DNA from: Streptomyces bambusae
GTDB taxonomy: Bacteria > Actinomycetota > Actinomycetes > Streptomycetales > Streptomycetaceae
Assembly (NCBI RefSeq): GCF_020532645.1
Contig: NZ_JAJAUZ010000022.1
Span: 1-64,000 of the forward strand
Length of the DNA: 64,000 nucleotides
Direction of reading: 5' to 3'
The notes beneath the pieces are model-generated. The model was not told the DNA's origin. It saw only the letters and a list, made by a program, of their open reading frames with translations, and made no database searches. Position numbers and translations under genes: made by a program. Positions 31,136 through 41,881 of this stretch are shown in pieces (position 1 is the first letter of the stretch; the number at the start of each line of letters is the position of its first letter).

Positions 31136-31678
31136 TCAGCAGACGTTGGCGTGCTTGACGTCCATGACCCAGCGCTCCGGGTTGTGCAGCTTGAAGGTCT
31201 TGAACTCGGGCCTGGTGTTGAAGGCGGCCCCGAAAGTCACGTACCCCTCGAAGTCGCCGGTGAGCGCCAGCCCCTTGAGCTTGGGCAGGTTGATCTTCTT
31301 GAGCCTGGGACCCTTGTAGACCGACTGGCCTTCGTCGTTGTGGGCTTGAGCCGGGTTCAGCCGGATCTCCAGGAAGTAGCGGCCGGGCAGCGGCACCGGC
31401 TTGCCGGAGCCGTCGTAGACCAGCTTGGCCACCCGCTTGACGGTGACGGTCGGGATGTAGCCCTTGATGTCGACGACGACCCGGTCGAAGGTGCAGTGGC
31501 CGCCGTACCGGGCGTTCACCACGAGCGGGGTCTGGGTCTGCGCGACGGGTCCGCTCGCGCGCGGTGCCGCGGCCGGAGCGGCGGCGGAGGCCGGGGCCGC
31601 GAGTGCGACGCCGGCGGTGAGCAGCACGCCCGTGGCGACGGCCACGAGGCGCTGGCGGCGGATGGAACGGTGAGTCAT
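31136..31678 (-). CDS. Secreted AMIN-like domain protein
   Basis: A 180-residue exported protein. The signal peptide (RRQRLVAVATGVLLTAGVALA) is cleaved near ASA at ~33. A single beta-rich domain with HCTFDRVVVDIKG, YIPTVTVKRV, GSGKPVPLPGRYFLEIRL and RWVMDVKH resembles the AMIN-like family of actinobacterial secreted proteins. No catalytic residues are apparent. Two Cys (GGHC and the C-terminal NVC) could pair. It is monocistronic between two terminators. Function is not established; cell-wall association is only suggested by the AMIN resemblance. Confidence 0.82.
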   Translation of the reverse strand: MTHRSIRRQRLVAVATGVLLTAGVALAAPASAAAPAAAPRASGPVAQTQTPLVVNARYGGHCTFDRVVVDIKGYIPTVTVKRVAKLVYDGSGKPVPLPGRYFLEIRLNPAQAHNDEGQSVYKGPRLKKINLPKLKGLALTGDFEGYVTFGAAFNTRPEFKTFKLHNPERWVMDVKHANVC

Positions 31679-31772
31679 GTCGACCCCCGGATCTCCTGAG
31701 GCGGGGACAGTGCTGTCACCAAGGGAGACACCCGCCGAACCCGGACGGTTGCACCGAACGGGTGAGGAAACG

Positions 31773-31806
31773 GCGCGGGGCCCGGGCGGCGGCCCGGGCC
31801 CCGCGC
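31773..31806. terminator. Hairpin terminator of sdaA
   Basis: A perfect 15-bp stem (GCGCGGGGCCCGGGC / GCCCGGGCCCCGCGC) with a 4-base loop starts four bases after the sdaA stop on the minus strand. Confidence 0.88.
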
Positions 31807-31810
31807 GGGC

Positions 31811-33193
<1,383 letters not shown>

Positions 33194-33420
33194 GTCGGAC
33201 TCCCTTGTCGTTGCGTGGGGTGGAGAGGGGAGGGCAGGAGAGGGGATGTGTACGGATTTTGTCCGACAGACGAGCCTAACCTGCCGAAGTGAACAGGCGG
33301 TCGGACGGAGGTCGAGAGGCGGCGGATTACCGGTGACAACGTGTGCGGAGTCACGTTCCGGAGGCGGGGGCGGACCCGCGTCCCGGCATGTGGACGCCGC
33401 TGCCGTCCGCGCGTGAAAAA

Positions 33421-33453
33421 GGGTCCGGCCGGGTGTGGAACACGGCCGGACCC
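33421..33453 (-). terminator. Rho-independent terminator of the gcv-glyA operon
   Basis: An 11-bp stem (GGGTCCGGCCG / CGGCCGGACCC) is followed on the minus strand by TTTTTC, an intrinsic terminator with a genuine T-tract, rare in this window. It lies 16 bp after the glyA stop. Confidence 0.9.
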
Positions 33454-33469
33454 TCCTTCGGGCCGTTGC

Positions 33470-34726
33470 CTACAGCGACGGGTACAGCGGGTGCTTCGCG
33501 GCCAGCGCGGACACGCGGGCCTTCAGCGCCTCGCCGTCGTACGACGGCTTCAGCGCCTCGGCGATGACGTCGGCGACCTCGGTGAAGTCCTCGGTGCCGA
33601 AGCCGCGGGTGGCCAGGGCCGGGGTGCCGATCCGCAGGCCCGAGGTGACCATCGGGGGCCGCGGGTCGTTCGGGATGGCGTTCCGGTTGACCGTGATGCC
33701 GATCTCGTGGAGGCGGTCCTCGGCCTGCTGGCCGTCCAGCTCCGAGTTGCGCAGGTCCACCAGGACCAGGTGCACGTCGGTGCCGCCGGAGAGGACGTCC
33801 ACGCCCACGGCCTTGACGTCGTCCTGGACCAGGCGCTCGGCGATGATCTTCGCGCCGGCCAGGGTGCGCTCCTGGCGCTCCTTGAACTCCGGCGAGCCGG
33901 CGACCTTGAAGGACACCGCCTTGGCCGCGATCACGTGCTCCAGCGGGCCGCCCTGCTGGCCCGGGAAGACCGCAGAGTTGATCTTCTTGGCCAGCTCCTG
34001 CGTGGACAGGATGACACCGCCGCGCGGACCGCCGAGGGTCTTGTGCGTGGTGGTGGTGACGACGTGGGCGTGCGGCACCGGGTTCGGGTGCAGGCCCGCG
34101 GCCACCAGGCCGGCGAAGTGCGCCATGTCGACCATCAGGTACGCGCCGACCTCGTCCGCGATGCGGCGGAAGGCGGCGAAGTCCAGCTGGCGCGGGTACG
34201 CGGACCAGCCGGCGACGATCAGCTGCGGCTTGGACTCCTTGGCGAGGCGCTCGACCTCGGCCATGTCGACCTGGCCGTCCTCGCCGACGTGGTACGGGAC
34301 CACGTTGTAGAGCTTGCCGGAGAAGTTGATCTTCATGCCGTGGGTCAGGTGACCGCCGTGGGCCAGGTTCAGGCCCATGATCGTGTCGCCCGGCTTCAGC
34401 AGCGCGAACATCGCGGCGGCGTTGGCCTGCGCGCCCGAGTGGGGCTGCACGTTGGCGGCCTCGGCGCCGAAGAGGGCCTTGATGCGGTCGATCGCGATCT
34501 GCTCGACCACGTCGACGTGCTCGCAGCCGCCGTAGTAGCGGCGGCCCGGGTAGCCCTCGGCGTACTTGTTGGTCAGGACCGAGCCCTGGGCCTCCATGAC
34601 GGCGACCGGAGCGAAGTTCTCCGACGCGATCATTTCCAGGGTCGACTGCTGGCGGAGCAGCTCGGCGTCGACGGCGGCGGCGACGTCCGGGTCCAGCTCG
34701 TGCAGCGGAGTGTTCAGAACGGACAT
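33470..34726 (-). CDS. glyA: Serine hydroxymethyltransferase
   Basis: A 418-residue PLP enzyme interconverting serine and glycine with tetrahydrofolate. HVVTTTTHKTLGGPRGG carries the PLP Lys229; SENFAP, YAEGYPGRRYYGGCE, SGAQANAA and VDMAHFAGLVAAG are all canonical. It is the third gene of gcvT-gcvH-glyA, 19 bp after gcvH, under the tandem glycine riboswitch. This suits conversion of glycine-derived methylene-THF plus glycine into serine. If the genome has another glyA, this would be the glycine-inducible copy (inference). Confidence 0.97.
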   Translation of the reverse strand: MSVLNTPLHELDPDVAAAVDAELLRQQSTLEMIASENFAPVAVMEAQGSVLTNKYAEGYPGRRYYGGCEHVDVVEQIAIDRIKALFGAEAANVQPHSGAQANAAAMFALLKPGDTIMGLNLAHGGHLTHGMKINFSGKLYNVVPYHVGEDGQVDMAEVERLAKESKPQLIVAGWSAYPRQLDFAAFRRIADEVGAYLMVDMAHFAGLVAAGLHPNPVPHAHVVTTTTHKTLGGPRGGVILSTQELAKKINSAVFPGQQGGPLEHVIAAKAVSFKVAGSPEFKERQERTLAGAKIIAERLVQDDVKAVGVDVLSGGTDVHLVLVDLRNSELDGQQAEDRLHEIGITVNRNAIPNDPRPPMVTSGLRIGTPALATRGFGTEDFTEVADVIAEALKPSYDGEALKARVSALAAKHPLYPSL

Positions 34727-34745
34727 GGGTTCTCCCTGGTCTCGG

Positions 34746-35120
34746 TCAGCCCGCGAGCTGGGTGTACTCGTCGGCGGAGAGCAGGTCGGCCGGCTCGTCC
34801 GTGACGCGCACCTTGAACAGCCAGCCGCCCTCGAAGGGGGCCGAGTTCACGAGGGACGGGTCGGAGACGACGTCCTCGTTGATCTCGGTGACCTCACCGG
34901 AGACGGGGGAGTACAGGTCGCTGACGGACTTGGTCGACTCCAGCTCGCCGCACTCCTCGCCGGCGGTCACGGTCGAGCCGACCTCGGGGAGCTGGGCGTA
35001 GACGACGTCACCGAGCGCGTTGGCCGCGAACTCGGTGATGCCGATCGTGGCGACGCCGTCCTCGGCGGCCGACAGCCACTCGTGCTCCTTGCTGTAACGC
35101 AGCTGCTGGGGGTTGCTCAT
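34746..35120 (-). CDS. gcvH: Glycine cleavage system H protein
   Basis: A 124-residue lipoyl carrier with GELESTKSVSDLYSPVSG; Lys64 is the lipoylation site. It shuttles the aminomethyl group between the P and T proteins. ATG 35120 gives MSNPQQLRYSKEHEW, the standard H-protein N-terminus. It sits 79 bp after gcvT and 19 bp before glyA. The P protein gene is not in the window. Confidence 0.97.
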   Translation of the reverse strand: MSNPQQLRYSKEHEWLSAAEDGVATIGITEFAANALGDVVYAQLPEVGSTVTAGEECGELESTKSVSDLYSPVSGEVTEINEDVVSDPSLVNSAPFEGGWLFKVRVTDEPADLLSADEYTQLAG

Positions 35121-35199
35121 GGCCTGATTCTCCTGGATGCGGTGGCGTGCTGATGAACAGTGGTCTTGCAGGGTGAGACGGCGGCCGGCGGCGCCGGCG

Positions 35200-36315
<1,116 letters not shown>

Positions 36316-36365
36316 AAGGCTGGCTCTCCAAGGCAGGTCCCGGGCGGGGCGAAGGACTTTCCTCC

Positions 36366-36588
36366 CCATCTGTCATCGGAACCTGAGAGGTTCATCACGA
36401 CCGAACATGCGTACGGAAGTGACTTGCACCTTGGGTGGAGCCGGCGGCCTTGGCGGCCGGGCGGCCCGCTTTTCAGATGTGCCTCGCCCGCGCGGTACGG
36501 GGCCTGAGAGATTCAAGGGAGGGACTTGCTCCTTCGGCGTCCGCGGCCGACCGTGTGACACACGGCGTCCGGGGAACTCTCCCGCGCA
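36366..36588 (-). promoter_or_regulatory. Tandem glycine riboswitch
   Basis: On the minus strand upstream of gcvT, aptamer 1 begins GCGGGAGAG (36585) and contains CGCCGAAGGAGCAAG and TGAATCTCTCAGGCCCC. Aptamer 2 contains GGTGCAAGTC and GAACCTCTCAGGTTCCGATGACAGA. The paired GAGCAAG/GTGCAAG and CTCTCAGG boxes are diagnostic of gcvT riboswitches, which normally turn expression on when glycine binds. Confidence 0.93.
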
Positions 36589-36690
36589 GATTCAAGCGGC
36601 CTTTATGCAGTTGGTCCCACAGCGTGGCGCGGACATCATTGCACGGGCCCCATCCGGGCCGGAACCACGGGCGGCGCATTACCGTCTCTT

Positions 36691-36696
36691 TACACT
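36691..36696 (+). promoter_or_regulatory. Candidate -10 of the P-loop gene
   Basis: TACACT fits the TANNNT vegetative -10, 45 bases before the ATG at 36742. No clear -35 was found at the right distance, so this is tentative. Confidence 0.3.
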
Positions 36697-36741
36697 CAAC
36701 GGGCATGGGTCGGACGACCCGATCCGGGGGAGGCGAAGACC

Positions 36742-37449
36742 ATGCGGAGATTCGGAGTTCTCACGGGTACGAGCAGTACGGGCGCCGCGGGCGGAGTACC
36801 GGCCCAGCCGGGCGCCCGCGAGCGCGAGGCCCTGGCAGCGCCCAGGGCCGCCCCCGCCGTGCCCGGACGCGTCCGGGACCTGCGCGGGCTCGGCGGCCGC
36901 GGTCCGGCCCGGCTGCACTTCGGCGCCGGCGACGTCGTCGTCGTGTCCGGCCTGCCCGGCAGCGGCAAGAGCACCCTCATCAAGCGGACCGTGCAGGTCC
37001 GCGGCATCGACTCCCAGGACGTCCGCGAGCGGTGGGAGCGCCGGATGCCCGCCGGCCTGCCGTACGGCGCCTACCGGCCCCTGGTGCGGTTCGCCCACTA
37101 CGCGGGCCTGTGGCGGGCCCTGCGCTCCGGCGAGAGCCTCGTCGTGCACGACTGCGGCACCCAGGCCTGGGTCCGCGGCCTGCTGGCCCGCGCCGCCCGC
37201 CGCCGCGGCCGCGACCTGCACCTCCTGCTCCTCGACGCCACCCCCGAAGAGGCGCTGTCCGGCCAGGCGGCCCGCGGCCGCGGCGTCTCCGGCTACGCCT
37301 TCCACCGCCACCGCACCACCGTGGCCCGGCTCCTCGGCGCCGCCGAGCAGGGCCGGCTGCCCGCGGGCTGCGCCTCCGCGGTCCTCGTCGACCGCCCGGC
37401 CGCCGGCCGGCTGACCGCCCTGGAGTTCACCGGACGCCCCGCCGTCTGA
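36742..37449 (+). CDS. P-loop ATPase / kinase-like protein
   Basis: A 235-residue protein with a clear Walker A at residues 70-78 (GLPGSGKST). The segment VVVVSGLPGSGKSTLIKR, then VRERWERRMPAGLPYGAYRPLVR and LLLLDATPEEALSGQAARGRGVS, resembles the adenylylsulfate/nucleoside kinase-like AAA_33 group. The first ~45 residues are an Ala/Arg-rich low-complexity extension. It is divergent from the gcvT operon, whose riboswitch lies in the shared gap. GGGGGAGG stands upstream of ATG 36742. The substrate is unknown; a small-molecule or tRNA-modifying kinase is possible. Confidence 0.8.
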   Translation: MRRFGVLTGTSSTGAAGGVPAQPGAREREALAAPRAAPAVPGRVRDLRGLGGRGPARLHFGAGDVVVVSGLPGSGKSTLIKRTVQVRGIDSQDVRERWERRMPAGLPYGAYRPLVRFAHYAGLWRALRSGESLVVHDCGTQAWVRGLLARAARRRGRDLHLLLLDATPEEALSGQAARGRGVSGYAFHRHRTTVARLLGAAEQGRLPAGCASAVLVDRPAAGRLTALEFTGRPAV

Positions 37450-37533
37450 CGCCGAGGGGCCGCCCTCCGGGCGACGACAGGCGCGTGACGACAGGCCCTA
37501 GGATCATCGGACCGGAAGCGGGGAAAGGGCGCG

Positions 37534-38307
37534 GTGATCATGCAGGACGGGACGTACGGCACGGGGGCGGAGGTCCTCGGTGACGGCTGGCCCTCGAACG
37601 AGCTGGAGGAGGCCCTCGCCGCCTCCCTCGGGAACCCGGCCGCGGGCGGCCGGCTGCTGGAGGTCCTCGGCCGCAGCCAGGTCTGGATCCCGCTGCCCGG
37701 CGGCGGCAGCCCCGACAGCACCGACCTGGACCTGCCCACCATGGACATCGGCGGCGCCGCGTACGTGCCCGTCTTCAGCTCCCGGCAGCAGCTCGCCGGC
37801 TGCGCGGGCCCGCACATGGCGTTCGCCGTCGCCCCGGCCGTCGAGTTCGCCCGCGGGCTGCCCCCGCAGCTGGGCATCGCCGTCAACCCGGAGGGCACCA
37901 TCGGCCTGCCGCTGCCGCCGGAGGCCGTGGCCGAGCTGTGCCGGGCCGGCCGCACCGCGCTCGACGGCCCCGCCACCGGAGGCCGGGTCCGGCTCTTCGA
38001 GCCGGACTGGCAGGAGGACCCGGTGGACTTCCTGACCGCCGCCGCGGAGGAGTTCCGGGCCACCGGCGTGGTCGCCGCCGCCCACCGCTGCCTCGCCAGC
38101 GTCGAGGGCGGCGACCCGGTCCTGTTCGTCGGCGTCCGCTTCACCGGCTGGGAGTCCGCCGACACCAACGCCCCGATGGAGGCCCTCTCCCGGGCCCTGG
38201 GCCGGACACAGCCGCCCTGGCCGGTCAACCTGCTGCTGCTCGACGCCGCCCAGGACCCGGTGGCCGACTGGATGACGCAACACGTCCGCCCCTTCTACCT
38301 GCCGTAG
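37534..38307 (+). CDS. SseB-family protein (first of two)
   Basis: A 257-residue protein with an N-terminal SseB domain (NELEEALAASLGNPAAGGRL, VWIPLP, YVPVFSSRQQL) and a C-terminal SseB_C-like half (AAHRCLASVEGGDPVLFVGV, then DPVADWM and RPFYLP). In E. coli, sseB overexpression makes cells serine-sensitive; the mechanism is unclear. A paralogue follows directly. GTG 37534 was taken because GGGGAAAGGGC lies just upstream; ATG 37540 is an alternative. A -10-like TAGGAT lies at 37499. The position next to the serine/glycine genes is notable. Confidence 0.85.
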   Translation: MIMQDGTYGTGAEVLGDGWPSNELEEALAASLGNPAAGGRLLEVLGRSQVWIPLPGGGSPDSTDLDLPTMDIGGAAYVPVFSSRQQLAGCAGPHMAFAVAPAVEFARGLPPQLGIAVNPEGTIGLPLPPEAVAELCRAGRTALDGPATGGRVRLFEPDWQEDPVDFLTAAAEEFRATGVVAAAHRCLASVEGGDPVLFVGVRFTGWESADTNAPMEALSRALGRTQPPWPVNLLLLDAAQDPVADWMTQHVRPFYLP

Positions 38308-38405
38308 CCGCCTTTAAGCTGGTTACATTTCCTGGCCGCACCTCGATGCTGCGGACGGTCGGGCATGCGGGACGACGGGCGGACGAGGACGAAGAGGGGT
38401 ACCGG

Positions 38406-39146
38406 GTGAGTGCGTCAGGCACGGCCGCGGCAGGGCAGGTCGAGCACATGCTGCGCCAGGTGACGCCCGGGCGCTACGACAGCTACGAGGCGCTGCTGCA
38501 CGCCCTCGCCGAGGGCCGGCTGTGGATGCTGCTGTGGCACGGGCAGCCCGGCTCGCCCGAGGCCCAGTACGGCGGCATGGAGGTGGACGGGCTCGGCTAC
38601 GTGCCGTGCGTGACCTCCCCGCAGGAACTGTCCGCGAGCGGCTGGGGACGCGCCGTCGAGGTGGCCGGCGGCCGGGACGTCGCCCGCGCCCTCTACCCCG
38701 ACCGCTGGGGCATCTGGCTGAACCCGCACGCCCAGGGCGGCGGCGTCGGCATCCCGTGGGCCGACCTGCGGCGCATCGCCACCGGCCTGGACCGGATGCC
38801 CGCCGGGCCGCTGCGGCTGTCCGAGCCGGCCATCGAGCTCCCGCAGTTCTACGCCCTGCTCTCGCAGCACGCGCACCGCACCCCGGCCGTACGCGCCCTG
38901 CGCCGCGCCTGGGTGCAGCCCTCGGTGGGCACCCCGTACCTGGCGATCGGGCTGGACCTCTACGACGGCTCCGGCGCGGCCGTGGAGTCCGCCCGCGAGA
39001 TGATGCGGCAGGCCGTCGGGGCCGTGCCCGAAGGGCTGCCGGTGTCCACCGTGGCCCTCGCCGACGAGCACGACCCGGTCGCGATGTGGCTGCGCTCCCA
39101 GGCCCGTCCGTTCTACGACCGCGAGGCACACGCCCCGGCGTACTGA
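38406..39146 (+). CDS. SseB-family protein (second of two)
   Basis: A 246-residue paralogue of the preceding gene with the same two-part plan: YDSYEALLHALAEGRLWMLLWHG, YVPCVTSPQEL, then a C-terminal half ending DPVAMWLRSQARPFYDRE, which parallels DPVADWMTQHVRPFYLP. The GTG start at 38406 is preceded by GAAGAGGGG. The two genes are 98 bp apart and probably co-transcribed. No catalytic motif or signal peptide was seen. Convergent with the ArsR-type regulator gene. Confidence 0.85.
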   Translation: MSASGTAAAGQVEHMLRQVTPGRYDSYEALLHALAEGRLWMLLWHGQPGSPEAQYGGMEVDGLGYVPCVTSPQELSASGWGRAVEVAGGRDVARALYPDRWGIWLNPHAQGGGVGIPWADLRRIATGLDRMPAGPLRLSEPAIELPQFYALLSQHAHRTPAVRALRRAWVQPSVGTPYLAIGLDLYDGSGAAVESAREMMRQAVGAVPEGLPVSTVALADEHDPVAMWLRSQARPFYDREAHAPAY

Positions 39147-39186
39147 CCCGGCGCGCCCTGATCCGGCGCGCATGGCCGGACAGGAC

Positions 39187-40167
39187 TCAGTCGTCGGCCG
39201 CCGACAGCAGCCGGCTCGCCAGGGCCGTGCGCCGGTGCAGCATCCAGCGGCCCGAGCGCTGCGAGGTGACCAGCCGGGTCCGGCGCAGCACCCCCAGGTG
39301 CTGGCTGACCGCCGCCGCGCTCATGTTCAGGTAGGCGGCGAGCTGGGTTGTGGACGCCGGCAGGTCCAGATGGGCCAGTAGGGCCGCACGGCTGCGCCCG
39401 AGCAGGTCCCCGAGCGGCTCGGTGTCCGCCTGCGCGGTGCCCTCCCACAGCGTGCCGATGCCGCGCGGCGCGTAGCCGAGGGCCGGCTGGTACGGCTCGT
39501 TGTGCAGCACCGACAGGTGCGGCCAGGCGAACACGCAGGGCACCAGCACCAGTCCGCTGCCGCTGGCGTCCCGGAACGCCCGGTGGCCCGGCTTGTCGAT
39601 CAGCAGCCGGTCGCCGGTGAACGAGGCCTGCGGGTGCAGGTCGGCGAAGACCCGGTCCAGCCCGCCCGCGGTCAGCAGCGCGGAGCGGTGGGCGAGGTCG
39701 GCGTCGTGCAGGGCCCGGATCCGCGGCCACACCGGCGCCAGGGCGGCCTCCCAGTACGCGGCGAGGGACTCCGCGAGGGCGGCCAGGCCGGCCGCGGGGT
39801 CCTCGTACAGCGGGCGCAGCGGCTCCGGGAGTTCGGGGCGGCCGTCGCGGAGTTCGTCGAGGGAGCGGCGGACCTGCTCGGGCCCGGTGGCGGCGACCGC
39901 GGCCAGCTCGTCGGCGAAGACGCCGGTCAGCCGCTCGGGCGGGGGCGCGAGGAAGTCCGGCAGGAAGCGCGGGCCGCCGGCGAGGGCGGTCAGCACCCGC
40001 AGGTCGAGGCCTTCGACCCGGGGCCGGGCCAGCGCCACCCACGGCCGGTGCACCGCCGGCCGCCGGGTGCCGGCGAGCACGGGAATGCTGTGCACCAGCT
40101 CCTCCATCGGGGAGCGGGCGAACCGGATGCGGGAGAGATCGCTGGCGGCGAGCCGTATCTCGATCAC
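39187..40167 (-). CDS. ArsR-type winged-helix regulator with large N-terminal domain
   Basis: A 326-residue regulator. The C-terminal ~65 residues are an ArsR helix-turn-helix (TTQLAAYLNMSAAAVSQHLG, VTSQRSGRWMLHRRT). The ~250-residue N-terminal part (IEIRLAASDLSRIRFARSPMEELVHS) is the domain found on many actinobacterial ArsR-like regulators. No metal-binding Cys cluster is present, so it is not a metal sensor of the classic kind. The GTG start at 40167 has no strong ribosome site. Targets are unknown. Confidence 0.85.
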   Translation of the reverse strand: MIEIRLAASDLSRIRFARSPMEELVHSIPVLAGTRRPAVHRPWVALARPRVEGLDLRVLTALAGGPRFLPDFLAPPPERLTGVFADELAAVAATGPEQVRRSLDELRDGRPELPEPLRPLYEDPAAGLAALAESLAAYWEAALAPVWPRIRALHDADLAHRSALLTAGGLDRVFADLHPQASFTGDRLLIDKPGHRAFRDASGSGLVLVPCVFAWPHLSVLHNEPYQPALGYAPRGIGTLWEGTAQADTEPLGDLLGRSRAALLAHLDLPASTTQLAAYLNMSAAAVSQHLGVLRRTRLVTSQRSGRWMLHRRTALASRLLSAADD

Positions 40168-40820
40168 CGGCGGAGCATAGGCCGCGCCGCCCGGCCGGGC
40201 AACGGCTGCGCGGGGTGCGGGCGGCGGCCGTGGATTAAGCGGTGGCGAAATCGTGGTGCCGCGGCGGGCCGCCGCCGCATGGTTTCGGTCGGGACGGGCT
40301 CGCACAGCCGTACGGAGCCGCACCACTCGGTGCGGGCCGTGCGGGCGGCCGTACCGCCTCTGGAGCACCACCGCAGCCGACCGGGAGGAACACCGATGCA
40401 CCCCGTACGCGCCGCCCCGCGGACCCGCCGGGCAGGGTCCGGATCGTGGGCAGAGTGTCTCAAAACGAATGGGCGGCGAAATGTCCGCACCCCCCAATTC
40501 ACCTCGGCAAAAGACGGGTTGGGGTCAATGTCCGATCCGCGCCGAACGGCCGCTCTTGCACCGCTGAGCCGATCGTCGCGTTCGGATAACGGAAGACATC
40601 AGGCCACATCACGGTTGCGCATCCATTCCCCGGCAGGTCTGGCGGGTGATCCGGAGCCCGTTGAAGACTCCCCCCACCGAAGGCCGGTCAATCCCGTAAC
40701 CACCAGCTCTTCCGGTGCACTTCAGAAGCAATTCGCACCATAGCGACACCGATGTGAACCAAGCCGCTACAGCGGCGGGCATGGGCCGGCCATCGTCGGC
40801 CGAGAGGGGTCCCCACCACG
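40168..40820. other. Long intergenic leader upstream of the opp operon
   Basis: About 650 bp without a convincing gene. Candidate frames lack codon bias and ribosome sites. The segment 40455-40740 is less GC-rich than its surroundings (ATGTCCGCACCCCCCAATTC, TTCGGATAACGGAAGACATC), as expected of a regulatory leader. The opp promoter must lie here, and perhaps a promoter for the ArsR-type gene. No known riboswitch or clear -35/-10 pair was identified. Confidence 0.6.
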
Positions 40821-41816
40821 ATGACGGCATCACTGGACGACACGAACACGGACGAGCCCGCAGCCGTCGTTGCCGCCGACAAGCCGCAGAAGGCGATCGA
40901 GGGACGTTCCCCGTGGAAGATCGCGTGGACCCGGCTGAAGCGTGACAAGGTCGCGCTGGCGGGCGGTGTCGTCGTGCTCCTGCTGATCCTCGTCGCGATC
41001 TTCGCGCCGTTGATCGTCAAGGCCTTCGGCCACCCGCCGGAGGAACTGCACGAGGACCTGCTGGACCCGCTGCTGGGTCTCCCGCTGGGCGACTACGGCG
41101 GCATCAGCAAGGACTTCCTGCTGGGCATCGAGCCGGTCAACGGCCGCGACGTCTTCAGCCGGATCGTCTACGGCGCCCGGATCTCGCTCCTGGTGGCCTT
41201 CCTGTCCGCCTTCGTCGCGGTCAGCCTCGGCACCGTCTTCGGCGTCATGGCCGGCTACTTCGGCGGCTGGGTCGACGCGGCCATCAGCCGGGTCATGGAC
41301 CTGCTCCTGGCCTTCCCGCAGCTCCTCTTCATCATCGCGCTGATCTCGGTCATCCCGAGCCGGCTGTGGGGCTTCGAGGGTTCGGGCCTGCGGATCGGCG
41401 TCCTGGTGCTGGTCATCGGCTTCTTCGGCTGGCCGTACATCGGACGCATCGTCCGCGGCCAGACGCTGTCGCTGCGCGAGCGCGAGTACGTCGAGGCCGC
41501 ACGGAGCCTCGGTGCGGGCCGGGCGTACATCCTCTTCCGTGAGCTGCTTCCCAACCTGGTGGCGCCGATCACCGTCTACACGACGCTGATGATCCCCACC
41601 AACGTGCTGACCGAGGCCGCGCTCAGCTTCCTCGGTGTCGGCGTCAAGCCGCCGACTCCGTCCTGGGGGGAGACCCTCGCGACGGCCGTGCGCACGTACC
41701 AGGACGATCCGCTCTTCATGATCTTCCCTGGCGTGGCGATCTTCATCACCGTGCTGGCGTTCAACCTCTTCGGCGACGGCGTCCGGGACGCCCTCGACCC
41801 CAAGGGCTCGCGCTAG
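40821..41816 (+). CDS. Oligopeptide ABC transporter permease (OppC type)
   Basis: A 331-residue permease with a cytosolic Ala/Asp-rich N-terminus, the OppC_N segment SPWKIAWTRLKRDKVALAGG, six membrane helices and the ATPase-coupling loop EYVEAARSLGAGRAYILFRELLPN (EAA motif). The region between TM1 and TM2 (GRDVFSRIVYGARISL) is typical of the family. It is the first gene of an unusual C-A-B-D-F order. GAGAGGGG lies about 10 bases before ATG 40821. Confidence 0.93.
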   Translation: MTASLDDTNTDEPAAVVAADKPQKAIEGRSPWKIAWTRLKRDKVALAGGVVVLLLILVAIFAPLIVKAFGHPPEELHEDLLDPLLGLPLGDYGGISKDFLLGIEPVNGRDVFSRIVYGARISLLVAFLSAFVAVSLGTVFGVMAGYFGGWVDAAISRVMDLLLAFPQLLFIIALISVIPSRLWGFEGSGLRIGVLVLVIGFFGWPYIGRIVRGQTLSLREREYVEAARSLGAGRAYILFRELLPNLVAPITVYTTLMIPTNVLTEAALSFLGVGVKPPTPSWGETLATAVRTYQDDPLFMIFPGVAIFITVLAFNLFGDGVRDALDPKGSR

Positions 41817-41881
41817 CACACCGCAGGAAAACCGGAACATCGGCTCCAGAGGCCGGAACTACAACGGAGGTTGCGAGCATC

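Noticed and set aside
40242..40743. Short overlapping plus-strand frames in the opp leader
   Set aside because: Several frames of similar length in the same DNA, none with start context or family motifs.
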